64,000 nucleotides of DNA from Xylanimonas protaetiae (GTDB taxonomy: Bacteria; Actinomycetota; Actinomycetes; Actinomycetales; Cellulomonadaceae). Below are positions 30,299-39,246 of the stretch, piece by piece (the stretch's first letter is position 1; every line of letters starts with the position of its first letter). The stretch is from assembly GCF_004135385.1 (NCBI RefSeq), contig NZ_CP035493.1:3043440-3107439 (forward strand), given 5' to 3'. The notes beneath the pieces are model-generated. The model ran no database searches, was not told where the DNA came from, and was given only the letters and a program-made list of their open reading frames with translations. The position numbers and the translations under genes are program-made.

Positions 30299-30419
30299 CC
30301 GCCGCGCCGCCGGGCGACGCTGGGATCGGGCGTCACCCGACGCGGGCCCGGCGTCGCGCGCGGACGCCGGCGCGCCGCCTGCTGGCGCCGCGCCACCCAT
30401 TCGGGGCACCCTTGGCCCC

Positions 30420-32003
30420 GTGCACCTCCAGATCCCCGCCCTGCTCGCCGACTCGACGGTCCTGCAACGCGACCGGCCCCTGACCGTCACCGGCCGCGGC
30501 ACCCCCGGCGCGCCCGTCACCCTCGGCCTCGGCGGCGAGGCCTGGACCGGCACCGCCGCCGCGGACGGCACCTGGACCGTCACCCTCGGGCCGCTGGCCG
30601 CCTCCGCCGAGCCCCGCACCCTGACCGTCACGTGCGGCGCCGACACCCTGCACCGCCGCGACGTCGTCGTCGGCGACGTCTGGCTCATGGCCGGGCAGTC
30701 CAACATGGAGCTCTGGCTCTCCCGCACCCGGCACGCGTTCCCCGACGCGCTGACCGTCACCGACCCGCTGCTGCGACAGGTCGCCGTCCCGCAGGTCGCG
30801 CGCGTCGCCGGACCGCTGGACCCGCTCGACGCGACCGGGGTGGCGTGGACGTCGCTCAGCCCCGCCACCGCGCCCGACTTCTCCGCCGTCGGGTACTTCT
30901 TCGCCCGCGCTCTGCGCGAGCGGTACAACGTGCCCGTCGGCATCATCGCCACCGGCGTCGGCGGCACCCCCATCGACGCCTGGCTCCCGCGCACCGAGCT
31001 CGAACGCCTCGGCGTCGACCTCACGGCCGCCGACCGGTGCGCCGACCCCGCCGTCGTCGCCGCGCAGGAGGCCGCCGAGCAGGCCGTCACCCAGGCCTAC
31101 CTCGACGCGCTCGACGCCGCCGACGCCGGCCTCGCCGAGGGCTGGGCCGCCCCGTCCCACGACGACACCGCCTGGGAGCACGCACCCCTGACGGACCCGG
31201 TCGAGGGGAGCGGCGCCACCTGGTTCCGCACCACCCTCGACGTCCCCGCCGCCGAACGCGGCAAGGCCGCCGCGATCTTCCTCGGCACCGCCACCGACAA
31301 GGACGAGGTCTACGTCGACGGCGTGCGCGTCGGCGTCACCCACTACGCCTACCCGCCCCGCAACTACGACATCACCCTGCCCGACGCCGAGCACGTCACC
31401 CTCGCCGTGCGCCTCCTCGCGTTCCAGGGCGCCGGCCGGTGGACCCCGTTCAAGAACCGGTTCGTCGCCACCGACACCCGCACCTGGGACCTCACCGGCC
31501 CCTGGCGACGCCGCACCGGCACCGTCGCCGCCGACGCCCCCGCCACCACGTTCGCCCGCAACCTGCCCGGCGGCCTCTACAACGGCATGATCGCCCCGCT
31601 CGCCGGCACCGGGCTCGCCGGCATCTGCTGGTACCAGGGCGAGTCGAACACCGCCCAGCCCGACACCTACGCCGACCACCTCACCGCGCTCGTCACCTCC
31701 TGGCGCGCCCTCCTCGGCGACGACCTGCCCGTGCTCGTCCAGCAGCTCGCCCACTGGGACCCCAGCGCCGGCACCGCCACCGACCCCGACCTGCTCGCCC
31801 GCTGGGAGACCCTCCGCGACGCGCAACGCCACGTCCTGACCCTGCCGCGCACCGGCCTCGCCGCCGGGTACGACGTCGGCGAGTTCAACGACCTCCACCC
31901 CCAGGACAAGCGCACCGTCGGCGAACGCCTCGCCCGCCTCGCCCAGCGCCTCGCCTACGGAGAACGCCCCGCCCCCAACATGCACGAGATGTACAACGCC
32001 TGA
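30420..32003 (+). CDS. Sialate O-acetylesterase-like SGNH hydrolase
   Basis: A 527-residue esterase with the split SGNH domain of sialate/acetylxylan esterases. GQSNM contains the nucleophile Ser, CWYQGESN the conserved Gln-Gly-Glu-Ser, and DLHP the catalytic Asp and His. A beta-sandwich domain (about residues 230-330, WFRTTLDVP) is inserted between the halves, as in the family. No signal peptide is seen, so it acts in the cytoplasm, probably removing acetyl groups from imported glycans. The S66 peptidase gene follows after about 40 bases. The sense strand is very C-rich. Confidence 0.88.
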   Translation: MHLQIPALLADSTVLQRDRPLTVTGRGTPGAPVTLGLGGEAWTGTAAADGTWTVTLGPLAASAEPRTLTVTCGADTLHRRDVVVGDVWLMAGQSNMELWLSRTRHAFPDALTVTDPLLRQVAVPQVARVAGPLDPLDATGVAWTSLSPATAPDFSAVGYFFARALRERYNVPVGIIATGVGGTPIDAWLPRTELERLGVDLTAADRCADPAVVAAQEAAEQAVTQAYLDALDAADAGLAEGWAAPSHDDTAWEHAPLTDPVEGSGATWFRTTLDVPAAERGKAAAIFLGTATDKDEVYVDGVRVGVTHYAYPPRNYDITLPDAEHVTLAVRLLAFQGAGRWTPFKNRFVATDTRTWDLTGPWRRRTGTVAADAPATTFARNLPGGLYNGMIAPLAGTGLAGICWYQGESNTAQPDTYADHLTALVTSWRALLGDDLPVLVQQLAHWDPSAGTATDPDLLARWETLRDAQRHVLTLPRTGLAAGYDVGEFNDLHPQDKRTVGERLARLAQRLAYGERPAPNMHEMYNA

Positions 32004-32045
32004 CCGCGACCGGGCGCAGCGCCCTGACGTGGTTGGATGCACGCC

Positions 32046-33086
32046 ATGACGCTCCGCTTCCCGCCCCCGCTGCGCCCCGGCGACCGCATCGGCGTCACCT
32101 CACCCTCCGCCGGGGTCGGGGAGCGCGCCCAGGCACGCATCGCGTTCAGCATCGAGTGGCTCCGCCGCCGCGGGTACGACGTCGTCGTCGGTGACTGCAT
32201 GAGCGCCGACCGGTGGGTCTCCGCCCCCAAGGAGGCACGCGCCGCCGAGCTCACCGCCATGCTCACCGACCCCACCGTCCGGGCCGTCGTCCCGCCCTGG
32301 GGCGGTGCCGGCACCGCCCTCGACCTCCTCGACCAGCTCGACTACGACGCCCTCGCGGCCGCCGAACCCACCTGGGTCGTCGGCTACTCCGACTCCACCG
32401 CCTGGATGGTCCCCCTCACCCTGCGCGCCGGCCTGCCCACGCTCCACGGCGACAACCTCGCCGACACCCCCTACACCGCGCCCGCCGGCCTCACCCACTG
32501 GCTCGACCTCGCCGAGTCCACCGGACCCGTCACCCAGCACGACAGCCACGTCGTCGCCGGGTGGCACCCGCTCGCCACCCCCACGGCCACCACCTGGAAA
32601 GACCCCCGCCCCGGCACCTGGCAGCTCCACGGCACCGACCGCCTCGACGCCACCGGCACCCTCATCGGCGGATGCATCGAGGTGCTCGCCGGCATCGCCG
32701 GAACCCCCTACGCCGACGTCCGCCAGTTCGGCACCCAGCACGGCGACCTCGTCGTCTACCTGGAGGCCGCCGACGACGACGCCTACACCATCTGCCGCAA
32801 CCTGCACCACCTGCGCTACACCGGCTGGTTCGACCACGCCACGACCATCCTCCTCGGACGCACCAACGCCCCCGCCGGCACCGGCGACGGCGGCATGACC
32901 CAGCACGAAGCCGCCCTCGACGCCCTCGGCGGCCTCGACATCCCGATCGTCCTCGACGTCGAGATCGGCCACGTCCCCCCGCACCTCCCGCTGCTCAACG
33001 GCGCCACCGCACACGTCACCGTCGACGGCGACCACCACGAGATCACCCAGACCTGGCCCCGAGCCATGCCCCAGCCCGCCGCCTGA
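32046..33086 (+). CDS. S66 family LD-carboxypeptidase-like peptidase (MccF-like)
   Basis: A 346-residue serine peptidase of family S66. The nucleophile Ser is in VGYSDSTA, the Glu in GGCIEVLAG and the His in IGHVPPHLPLLNG. Family members cleave LD-peptide bonds in peptidoglycan or, as in MccF, inactivate microcin-type nucleotide antibiotics; the sequence does not decide between them. TTGGAT lies 7 bases before the ATG. An ATG three codons earlier is also possible. It may be co-transcribed with the esterase. Confidence 0.88.
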   Translation: MTLRFPPPLRPGDRIGVTSPSAGVGERAQARIAFSIEWLRRRGYDVVVGDCMSADRWVSAPKEARAAELTAMLTDPTVRAVVPPWGGAGTALDLLDQLDYDALAAAEPTWVVGYSDSTAWMVPLTLRAGLPTLHGDNLADTPYTAPAGLTHWLDLAESTGPVTQHDSHVVAGWHPLATPTATTWKDPRPGTWQLHGTDRLDATGTLIGGCIEVLAGIAGTPYADVRQFGTQHGDLVVYLEAADDDAYTICRNLHHLRYTGWFDHATTILLGRTNAPAGTGDGGMTQHEAALDALGGLDIPIVLDVEIGHVPPHLPLLNGATAHVTVDGDHHEITQTWPRAMPQPAA

Positions 33087-33097
33087 CACTCGCGGGC

Positions 33098-33787
33098 TCA
33101 GGGCCCCGTCGTTGCCGCCCGGCTCGCGACGTCGAGGACGATCGCGCGGACCTCAGGGTGGTCGAGCAGCCGGAAGTGCCCGCCGTCGTCGAGCACGACG
33201 TTCGTCGCGCCCGGCAGCGCGACGCGGGCCGGGATGTGCGGGTCGAAGACGCCGGTGATGGTCGTGATGCGCGCGTTGACGTCGGTCCGCTCGTGCAGGC
33301 GCCGCAGCGTCGGGTTGTCCGGGGAGAACGCGCGCAGCGTGCGGGAGGGCAGGTGCCGCGCGTAGGCCGAGCCGGCGAAGGGCGTGCACACCGCGACCAG
33401 GTGCGTGACCCGGCGCTGCGGGTCGAGGTCGGCCATGACGCACTTGCCGACGAGCCCGCCCTTGCTGTGCGCGACGAGGACGACGTCGCGCAGGTCGCGG
33501 GCCTGGAGAAGACGGGCGACGTCGCGGGCCACGTCGGCGACAGGGCGGCCGTTGCGCCCGAGGCCGGGGACGACGTGGACCGGGTGCCCGGCCGCGTGCA
33601 GGGTGTCGCCGAGCGACCCGAGGAACCCCCACGGCTCCCAGACGCCGGGCAGCAGCACGACGGGGCGGAGGCTGCCCGATCCGAGCTCCCGCGCGCCGCG
33701 ACGGCGGAGCGTTCCACGAACCTGCCGGCGGACGGCGAAGGCGTAGTCCTTCGCCCACCACGACAGGGTCCGAGCCAGGCGCCTCAC
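33098..33787 (-). CDS. Alpha/beta hydrolase, lipase-like
   Basis: A 229-residue protein of the triacylglycerol lipase/EstA type. VVLLPGVWEPWGF gives the oxyanion region and AHSKGG the nucleophile Ser; GVFDPHIP and GGHFRLLDHP supply the acid and His. It starts at a GTG with TAGCCT 7 bases upstream, which fixes the start; a longer frame continues past it but overlaps the divergent gene's promoter. An N-terminal basic, hydrophobic stretch may attach it to the membrane. Confidence 0.82.
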   Translation of the reverse strand: MRRLARTLSWWAKDYAFAVRRQVRGTLRRRGARELGSGSLRPVVLLPGVWEPWGFLGSLGDTLHAAGHPVHVVPGLGRNGRPVADVARDVARLLQARDLRDVVLVAHSKGGLVGKCVMADLDPQRRVTHLVAVCTPFAGSAYARHLPSRTLRAFSPDNPTLRRLHERTDVNARITTITGVFDPHIPARVALPGATNVVLDDGGHFRLLDHPEVRAIVLDVASRAATTGP

Positions 33788-33882
33788 ACGACGAAGGCTA
33801 GGCGGCCCGGAGGCCGGCGGGCCTGCCCGTGGCGGCGGACGGAGACCTGCGCGGAGCGCGCGGCATGCCCTAGCCTCCGACC

Positions 33883-34590
33883 ATGCTCGGAACAGTGCTT
33901 GCGCTCGGCGGCGGTGGCTTCTCGATGTCCGACGACGGGACATCGGCGATCGACGACTTCCTGCTCGACCTCACGGGCAAGGACCACCCGCGCGTCTGCT
34001 TCGTGCCGACGGCCAGCGGGGACGCCGACGGCTACAGCCAGCGCTTCGAGGCCGCGTTCGCGGGCCGGGCGGAGACGTCGGTGCTCTCGCTGTTCTGCCA
34101 CGCCCCCTGGGGTTACGCGGACCCCAAGGTCCTCCTGGAGCAGGACGTCGTCTACGTCGGCGGCGGCTCGACGGCGAACCTGCTGGCGCTCTGGCGCCTG
34201 CACGGGCTGCCGTCGATCCTGGCCGAGGCGGCGGCGCACGGCACCGTCCTGGCGGGGATCAGCGCGGGCATGAACTGCTGGTTCGACGGGTCCTCGACCG
34301 ACTCGTTCGGTCCGCTCGCACCGCTGGCCGACGGGCTCGGGTTCGTCGCGGGCAGCGCGTGCCCGCACTACCTGGGCGAGCCGGGTCGCCGCGAGCGGTA
34401 CCAGCGCTGGGTGGCCGACGGGTCGCTCGAGGCCGGCTACGCCGTCGACGACCACGCCGCCATCCTGTTCCGCGACGGCGTGTTCGTGGAGGCCGTCGCC
34501 GAACAGGACGACCGGCCGGTGTTCCGCGTCGAGCGCGTGGCACCGGGCCGGTCGGCGGAGCTCGACGTCCCGGTGCGCCGGCTGCGCTGA
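33883..34590 (+). CDS. Type 1 glutamine amidotransferase-like / S51 peptidase E family protein
   Basis: A 235-residue member of the peptidase E family. The nucleophile elbow GISAGMNCW contains Ser, and VYVGGGSTANLLALW is conserved. Peptidase E cleaves Asp-X dipeptides; cyanophycinases share the fold. TAGCCT lies 6 bases before the ATG, and a matching TAGCCT faces the divergent lipase gene, so the two promoters are about 70 bases apart. Confidence 0.87.
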   Translation: MLGTVLALGGGGFSMSDDGTSAIDDFLLDLTGKDHPRVCFVPTASGDADGYSQRFEAAFAGRAETSVLSLFCHAPWGYADPKVLLEQDVVYVGGGSTANLLALWRLHGLPSILAEAAAHGTVLAGISAGMNCWFDGSSTDSFGPLAPLADGLGFVAGSACPHYLGEPGRRERYQRWVADGSLEAGYAVDDHAAILFRDGVFVEAVAEQDDRPVFRVERVAPGRSAELDVPVRRLR

Positions 34591-34608
34591 CGCTCGGCGG
34601 GGTCTCCG

Positions 34609-35316
34609 TCAGGCGGGCAGGAGACGCACGAGCCGCGCCTTCTTCCGGTTCTCCCGCACGACCCACGCGGTGTCGGGGTCGGGGGAGCGCTCCAGGGCGG
34701 CGAAGGCCCGGAGTCCGGCCGTGGGGTCGCCCGCGACGGCGACGCTCCAGCAGTAGCCCAGCGCCTGGCGCAGCGTGCGGACGTCCGGGTCGCGGCGTGC
34801 GTCGGCGGGCAGCGCCTCGACGGAGTCGGTCGCGGCCCGGCACGCGGCGAGGGCTGCCGCTGCGGTGGCGGGGTCGCGCAGCAGCCGCGGCTCGCAGACG
34901 CCGGCGATCGCGGCGCGGCGCACGAGCGGGTGCGGGTCGTGCGCCCACGCCTGCACCAGGAGGCGGAGCGCGGCGCCGTCGACGTCGCCCACCCGCTGGA
35001 GCGCCATCGCGGCCGCCTCGCGCACGCGCCACGACGGGTCCGCGGCGCGGGCGTGCAGCAGCGCGGTGAGGGCCGTGTCCGCAGGGCTCTCGACGAGGAG
35101 CCTGCCGACCGCGGCGGTGCCGCAGGCGCGCAGGTACTCGTCGGGGCTGGCGGCGAGGTCCAGGATCAGGCCGGCCGGCGCGACATCCCCGAACGCCGTG
35201 AGGAGCTCGAGGTTCGAGCGTGGCCCCGGAAGACCTGACCGGGCGGTCAGGTACGCCGGCACCTCCTCGGCCGGGAGGGCACGCAGGGCGTCGCGGTGAA
35301 GCTCGACCTGGGTCAT
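34609..35316 (-). CDS. HEAT-repeat protein
   Basis: A 235-residue alpha-helical repeat protein. Repeats of about 30-35 residues include YLRACGTAAVGRLLVESP, WRVREAAAMALQRVGD and PLVRRAAIAGVCEPRLL. Such proteins are scaffolds; no catalytic residues are seen. The C-terminal tail is basic (RENRKKARLVRLLPA). A GAGAGG sequence precedes the ATG, and a 15-bp tandem duplication lies just upstream. Confidence 0.75.
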   Translation of the reverse strand: MTQVELHRDALRALPAEEVPAYLTARSGLPGPRSNLELLTAFGDVAPAGLILDLAASPDEYLRACGTAAVGRLLVESPADTALTALLHARAADPSWRVREAAAMALQRVGDVDGAALRLLVQAWAHDPHPLVRRAAIAGVCEPRLLRDPATAAAALAACRAATDSVEALPADARRDPDVRTLRQALGYCWSVAVAGDPTAGLRAFAALERSPDPDTAWVVRENRKKARLVRLLPA

Positions 35317-35333
35317 GTGCCCGTCCTCTCGCT

Positions 35334-35363
35334 CACGCCGTCCGTGTGCACGCCGTCCGTGTG
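35334..35363. repeat. 15-bp perfect tandem duplication
   Basis: CACGCCGTCCGTGTG occurs twice in a row about 18 bases upstream of the HEAT-repeat gene. It may have duplicated a regulatory half-site, but no function is evident. Confidence 0.9.
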
Positions 35364-35490
35364 CACTCTGTCACGACGGACGCGCGGCCACGAGCAGCAC
35401 GGCGTCCGGCAGCGGCGTCGGCTCGCTCACAGGGCCGCTCCGCGGGCGCTGCTCGACGCGGCGGGGGAGCGGGGCAACCCCACCCGCCGG

Positions 35491-36993
35491 TCAGCCGAGG
35501 CGGCCGAACACCGGTGCGGGAGGTCCGCTGCGTTCGCCCTCGCCCAGCTGCTCGCCCAGGGCCGTCGCGCCGGTGGGGCAGAAGGGCGTCAGCTCGGTGG
35601 CGATCGTCCTGCAGGCTCGCACGACCGTGCTGAGCAGGCGCCGCGTGCGTCGCGGGTCGCCGTCGGGATCCTTGGCGTCCTTCCAGGGTTGCGCTGCGTT
35701 CAGCAGCTGGTTGGCGATGTCGACGACGGCGGTGACCTGTCCCGTCGCGGAGCGGAAGTCTGCCGCTGCGAGGGCGGCGTCGATCTTCGCCGGCAGGACG
35801 GCGCAGGCGCTGTCAAGCCCGACGCTGCTCCAGCCGGGCCCGGCGACCGGCCCGTCGTCGGGGTGCAGGCGGCCCCCGTAGTGCTTGTGCAGCAAGGTCA
35901 ACGTGCGATGGGCGAGGTTGCCGAGCCCGTTGGCCAGGTCGGCGTCGTGCGCCTGGACCAGGCGGGCGGTCGTGAACTCTGTGTCGCCCAGGAGGGTGAC
36001 CTCCCGCGTGACCCACCACCGCAAGGCGTCGATGCCGTAGGCGTCCACGAGGTCGATCGGGTCGACGGTGTTGCCGGTGCTCTTGGAGAGCTTCGCCCCG
36101 CCCAGGTTGACGTAGTCGTGCACGTGGATCGTCGTGGGGAGCGGCTCGCCCGCCGACAGCAGGAGCGCCGCCCAGTAGACGGCGTGGAACCGGGTGATGC
36201 CCTTGCCGATCACGTGCACACGCTCTCCGTCGCCGCACCACCACGTCCGGTAGGCATCGGTGTGCTGGTCGACGCCGAGCGCGGTGACGTAGTTGGCCAG
36301 CGCGTCCCACCACACGTAGACCACCTGGCTCGGGTCCCCAGGGACGGGGATGCCCCAGCCGTCCGCGCGCGCTGCCGGGCGCGAGACGCTGAAGTCCTTC
36401 AGGCCGGCGTCGACGAGCGCGAGGACCTCGTTGCGCTTCTGGGGAGGGTTGACGGTCAGCGCGCCGGACGTGATGGCAGCCCGGATCTGGTCGCCGTAGC
36501 GCGAGAGGCGAAAGAACCAGTTGGTCTCGGTGACGGGCTCCGGCGCCGTACCGTGCTCGGGGCACAGCCCGTCCGCCAGGGCGTCGGCCTCGTAGAACTG
36601 CTCGCACCCGACGCAGTAGAGGCCCTCGTACGTGTGCTGGTAGAAGTCGCCGGCATCGGCACACCGCCGCCAGAGGTACTCGACGCCGGGCCGGTGCCGC
36701 GGGTCGGACGACGTCCGGATGTAGTCGTCGCAGCTCAGTTCGAGGCGCCGCTGCAGCGCCTCGAACCGGTCTGCGGCGCTCCCGACGTAGTCGGCGACCG
36801 GGATCCCGGCGGACCGCGCGGCGATGACGTTCTTCAAGGCATGGTCGTCGGTCCCGGACAGGAACCGGACAGGGTGCCCGCGCAGCCTTCGGTGGCGGGC
36901 GAGCACGTCGGCCTGGACGAACTCGAGCGCGTGCCCCAGATGGGGCGCGGCGTTCACGTACGGGATCGCCGTGGTGACGTAGTACGGGGTCAT
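35491..36993 (-). CDS. metG: Methionyl-tRNA synthetase (possibly an additional copy)
   Basis: A 500-residue class I synthetase that charges tRNA with methionine. The HIGH motif appears as HLGH (residues 18-21) and the KMSKS motif as KLSKS. The zinc region has CVGC and a following CPEH. The C-terminal tRNA-binding extension of longer enzymes is absent. It sits among accessory genes (acetyltransferase, DHFR-like reductase), not near rsmI/tatD where actinobacterial metG often lies, and its local composition is less extreme. It could be a second, inhibitor-resistant type, but only the full genome can show that. The ATG has a strong AGGAGG site. Confidence 0.9.
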   Translation of the reverse strand: MTPYYVTTAIPYVNAAPHLGHALEFVQADVLARHRRLRGHPVRFLSGTDDHALKNVIAARSAGIPVADYVGSAADRFEALQRRLELSCDDYIRTSSDPRHRPGVEYLWRRCADAGDFYQHTYEGLYCVGCEQFYEADALADGLCPEHGTAPEPVTETNWFFRLSRYGDQIRAAITSGALTVNPPQKRNEVLALVDAGLKDFSVSRPAARADGWGIPVPGDPSQVVYVWWDALANYVTALGVDQHTDAYRTWWCGDGERVHVIGKGITRFHAVYWAALLLSAGEPLPTTIHVHDYVNLGGAKLSKSTGNTVDPIDLVDAYGIDALRWWVTREVTLLGDTEFTTARLVQAHDADLANGLGNLAHRTLTLLHKHYGGRLHPDDGPVAGPGWSSVGLDSACAVLPAKIDAALAAADFRSATGQVTAVVDIANQLLNAAQPWKDAKDPDGDPRRTRRLLSTVVRACRTIATELTPFCPTGATALGEQLGEGERSGPPAPVFGRLG

Positions 36994-37039
36994 GGCGGGA
37001 CCTCCTGGGCTGTCTGGTCGGCAGCGGGCCCGCGTGTCG

Positions 37040-37065
37040 GTCGAGCCCACCGGTGTGGGCTCGAC
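37040..37065. other. Hairpin in the metG leader
   Basis: An 11-bp stem (TCGAGCCCAC plus one closing pair) with loop CGGT lies about 47 bases upstream of metG. It could be an attenuator or an operator. I found no T-box signature around it. Confidence 0.5.
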
Positions 37066-37256
37066 TGGCTGCGAATCAGCGCACGGCGAGGGACCCCACG
37101 AGGGGGGCCGTCATTCGCCGGGCGCCGGTCATGGGGCGAAGGCTACCCGCGACGACGCGCGACACGGAACCTGAGAGGAATCGGCCCACCGATGACTCCC
37201 CGGCGCCACGCCGGTCTGAACGTGCCGAGGACGGATCGCGGGGGAGGCTGAGGACT

Positions 37257-37820
37257 GTGCGACGACTGACCTTCGGCATGAACGTCAGCCTGGACGGCTA
37301 CGTCGCCGCGCCGGGCGGCGACATCGGCTGGAGCGTGCCGAGCGACGAGCTGTTCCAGTTCTGGTCGGACCGGGTGGGGGCGACGGGCCTGGCGCTGTAC
37401 GGGCGCAGGCTCTGGGAGACGATGAGCTCCCACTGGCCGACCGCCGACCAGCAGCCGGGCGTCACGCCGGCGGAGGTCGAGTACGCCCACCGCTGGCGGG
37501 ACATGCCCAAGGTCGTGTTCTCCTCGACGATCGGCGCGGTCGACGGGAACGCCCGCCTCGTCTCCGGCGACGCGGTCGCCGAGATCGCCCGGCTCAAGGC
37601 CGAGGACGGCGGACACATGGACATCGGCGGCGCCACGCTCGCCGCGGCGGCCATGCGGGCCGGGCTGATCGACGAGTACCTGCTGGCCACCGCACCGGTC
37701 CTGGTAGGGGGCGGGACGCCGTTCTTCACGGCGCTGGACAGCTGGGTGGACCTGAACCTGGTGGAGACCCGGACGTTCCCCGACGGTGTGCTCCTGACCA
37801 GGTACGAGACCAGGCGCTGA
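37257..37820 (+). CDS. Dihydrofolate reductase family protein (RibD C-terminal type)
   Basis: A 187-residue reductase-fold protein. GMNVSLDGYVA near the N-terminus, YGRRLWETM and the C-terminal GGGTPFF are typical of the RibD_C/DHFR-like group common in actinobacteria. It is not classical FolA and its substrate is unknown. The GTG start has a GGGGGAGG ribosome binding site. It is divergent from metG. Confidence 0.85.
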   Translation: MRRLTFGMNVSLDGYVAAPGGDIGWSVPSDELFQFWSDRVGATGLALYGRRLWETMSSHWPTADQQPGVTPAEVEYAHRWRDMPKVVFSSTIGAVDGNARLVSGDAVAEIARLKAEDGGHMDIGGATLAAAAMRAGLIDEYLLATAPVLVGGGTPFFTALDSWVDLNLVETRTFPDGVLLTRYETRR

Positions 37821-37895
37821 GCGCCGTGCCGCGGGGGAGCGGACCGAACACCGAGCTCGCTGTCGGCGGGCGGGGGTTGTCGGAGACAATCCAGC

Positions 37896-38591
37896 ATGCT
37901 CACCCTGGAAGAGATCTTTCCTCCGTTCGCCTTGCGGATCGCCTGCGGGCCCGTGGAGCTTCGCGTCCTGCGTGACGACGATCTGCCCGAGCTCGTCGAG
38001 CTGGTCCACGGCGGCATCGAGGACCCCGGCCTGCCCATGCCGTTCCTCCGAGACTGGCACGCCGAGCCGTTCGCGCTCGGCGCCCCGGCAGGGTTCCCGA
38101 CGACGTCGCTGGCGTGGTGGTGGACGCAGCGGGCGACCTTCGCGCCGCACGAATGGCGGCTGGCGCTCGCTGTCCGTCGTGACGGGGTGCTCGTCGGCAT
38201 GCAGGACCTGCACGCCAGGGACTTCGCCCACACGGGCGTCGTCGCCACCGGCTCGTGGCTGGGCCGAGCGCACCACGGGTCGGGCACCGGCACGCTCATG
38301 CGGCAGATGGCCGTCGGGCTCGCGTTCGACGAGCTGGGAGCGAGCAGGTGCGAGTCGGGGTACATCGTGGGGAACCACGCCTCGGCGGCCGTCAGCCGCA
38401 AGGTCGGGTACACGGACAACGGCCGGCACCGGATCGTGCAGCACACGCAGCAGGGCACGGTCGGGGTCGACGAGCAGCGCGTCGTCGTGACGCCCGCGAC
38501 GTTCGTCCGTCCTGGCGACGACGTCGTGGTCGAGGGAGCCGACGGGCTACGCCGCTTCCTGGGGATCGAGCAGCGTCGGGAGGGGCTCTAG
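37896..38591 (+). CDS. GNAT family N-acetyltransferase (RimJ/RimL-like)
   Basis: A 231-residue acetyltransferase. VELRVLRDDDLPELVELV opens the domain, TGSWLGRAHHGSGTGTLMRQM is the acetyl-CoA-binding motif, and ESGYIVGNHASAAVSRKVGY is the RimJ/RimL signature. It may acetylate a protein N-terminus or a small molecule. It is the last gene before the candidate dif site, which begins 4 bases after its stop. Confidence 0.88.
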   Translation: MLTLEEIFPPFALRIACGPVELRVLRDDDLPELVELVHGGIEDPGLPMPFLRDWHAEPFALGAPAGFPTTSLAWWWTQRATFAPHEWRLALAVRRDGVLVGMQDLHARDFAHTGVVATGSWLGRAHHGSGTGTLMRQMAVGLAFDELGASRCESGYIVGNHASAAVSRKVGYTDNGRHRIVQHTQQGTVGVDEQRVVVTPATFVRPGDDVVVEGADGLRRFLGIEQRREGL

Positions 38592-38594
38592 CCA

Positions 38595-38622
38595 GACACC
38601 GATAATGCACATTATGTCATTT
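38595..38622 (+). other. dif: Candidate dif site (XerCD chromosome dimer resolution site)
   Basis: The 28-bp site has a left arm GACACCGATAA, a 6-bp centre TGCACA and a right arm TTATGTCATTT. ATAA and TTAT frame the centre symmetrically, and TTATGT is the conserved XerD-arm core seen in dif sites of many bacteria. It is an AT-rich island in very GC-rich DNA, lies between convergent genes, and is the exact point where gene strand bias reverses in this window. All three facts fit the replication terminus. The arm assignment assumes the usual XerC-left, XerD-right order. Confidence 0.8.
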
Positions 38623-38642
38623 TGAGGGAGACGACGGTCCCC

Positions 38643-39104
38643 TCACGAGGGCCGGAGCCCCTGACGGGCGTTCTGCAGCGCCTGCGCCACGACGCCGCAC
38701 ACGAGCCCCCACAGCGCGCCCGCGCCGAGCGCGACGACGAGCTGCGTCGGGTGCACCAGCGGCCCGCCGGGCACGCCGTCGAACACCCAGGTGGTCGCGA
38801 GCGCCAGCACGGCACCCGCGAACGCCTGCACCATGCCGGCGGCCACGAGCGTCGCCACCGCCGGCGTGTGCCGCCGGGCCGCGACGACGACGATCCACAC
38901 GAGCGAGATCCCCAGGACGACGGCCGGCGGGACCTTCGCCCCCAGGTCGGCGTGCGCGGCCCGCGCGACGGCCTCCGCCACGGGCTTCACCAGCGCGACC
39001 AGGCCCAGCGTCATCGCGGTGCGCCACGCGACCTCGCGCCAGACGGCGACCCCGGGGCTCGGCGGGCTCGGCGGGTTCGCCCCGGGGCGCTCGGTCTGCT
39101 GCAT
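38643..39104 (-). CDS. Hypothetical integral membrane protein
   Basis: A 153-residue protein with four predicted membrane helices (for example VVLGISLVWIVVVAA and ALGAGALWGLVCGVVAQAL). A Pro-rich cytoplasmic N-terminus precedes them. No family is recognised. TACGGT lies 6 bases before the ATG, so it is probably leaderless. It is the first gene to the right of the dif-like site and is divergent from the recombinase gene. Confidence 0.65.
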   Translation of the reverse strand: MQQTERPGANPPSPPSPGVAVWREVAWRTAMTLGLVALVKPVAEAVARAAHADLGAKVPPAVVLGISLVWIVVVAARRHTPAVATLVAAGMVQAFAGAVLALATTWVFDGVPGGPLVHPTQLVVALGAGALWGLVCGVVAQALQNARQGLRPS

Positions 39105-39246
39105 GCACCGACCGTACGAACCGGGACGGCGGCGCCACATCGGGCGAACCCCCGAGATCGACCCCGGACGTCTCCCCGCGCGACCCTGAGACGTCACGAG
39201 CCGGACATATCACCCAAACCACTGTGTATGGCACAACACCGCCGTC

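Noticed and set aside
37000-37256. T-box or SAM riboswitch in the metG leader
   Set aside because: I found no T-box core (AGGGTGGNACCGCG) or SAM element; only a simple 11-bp hairpin is present.
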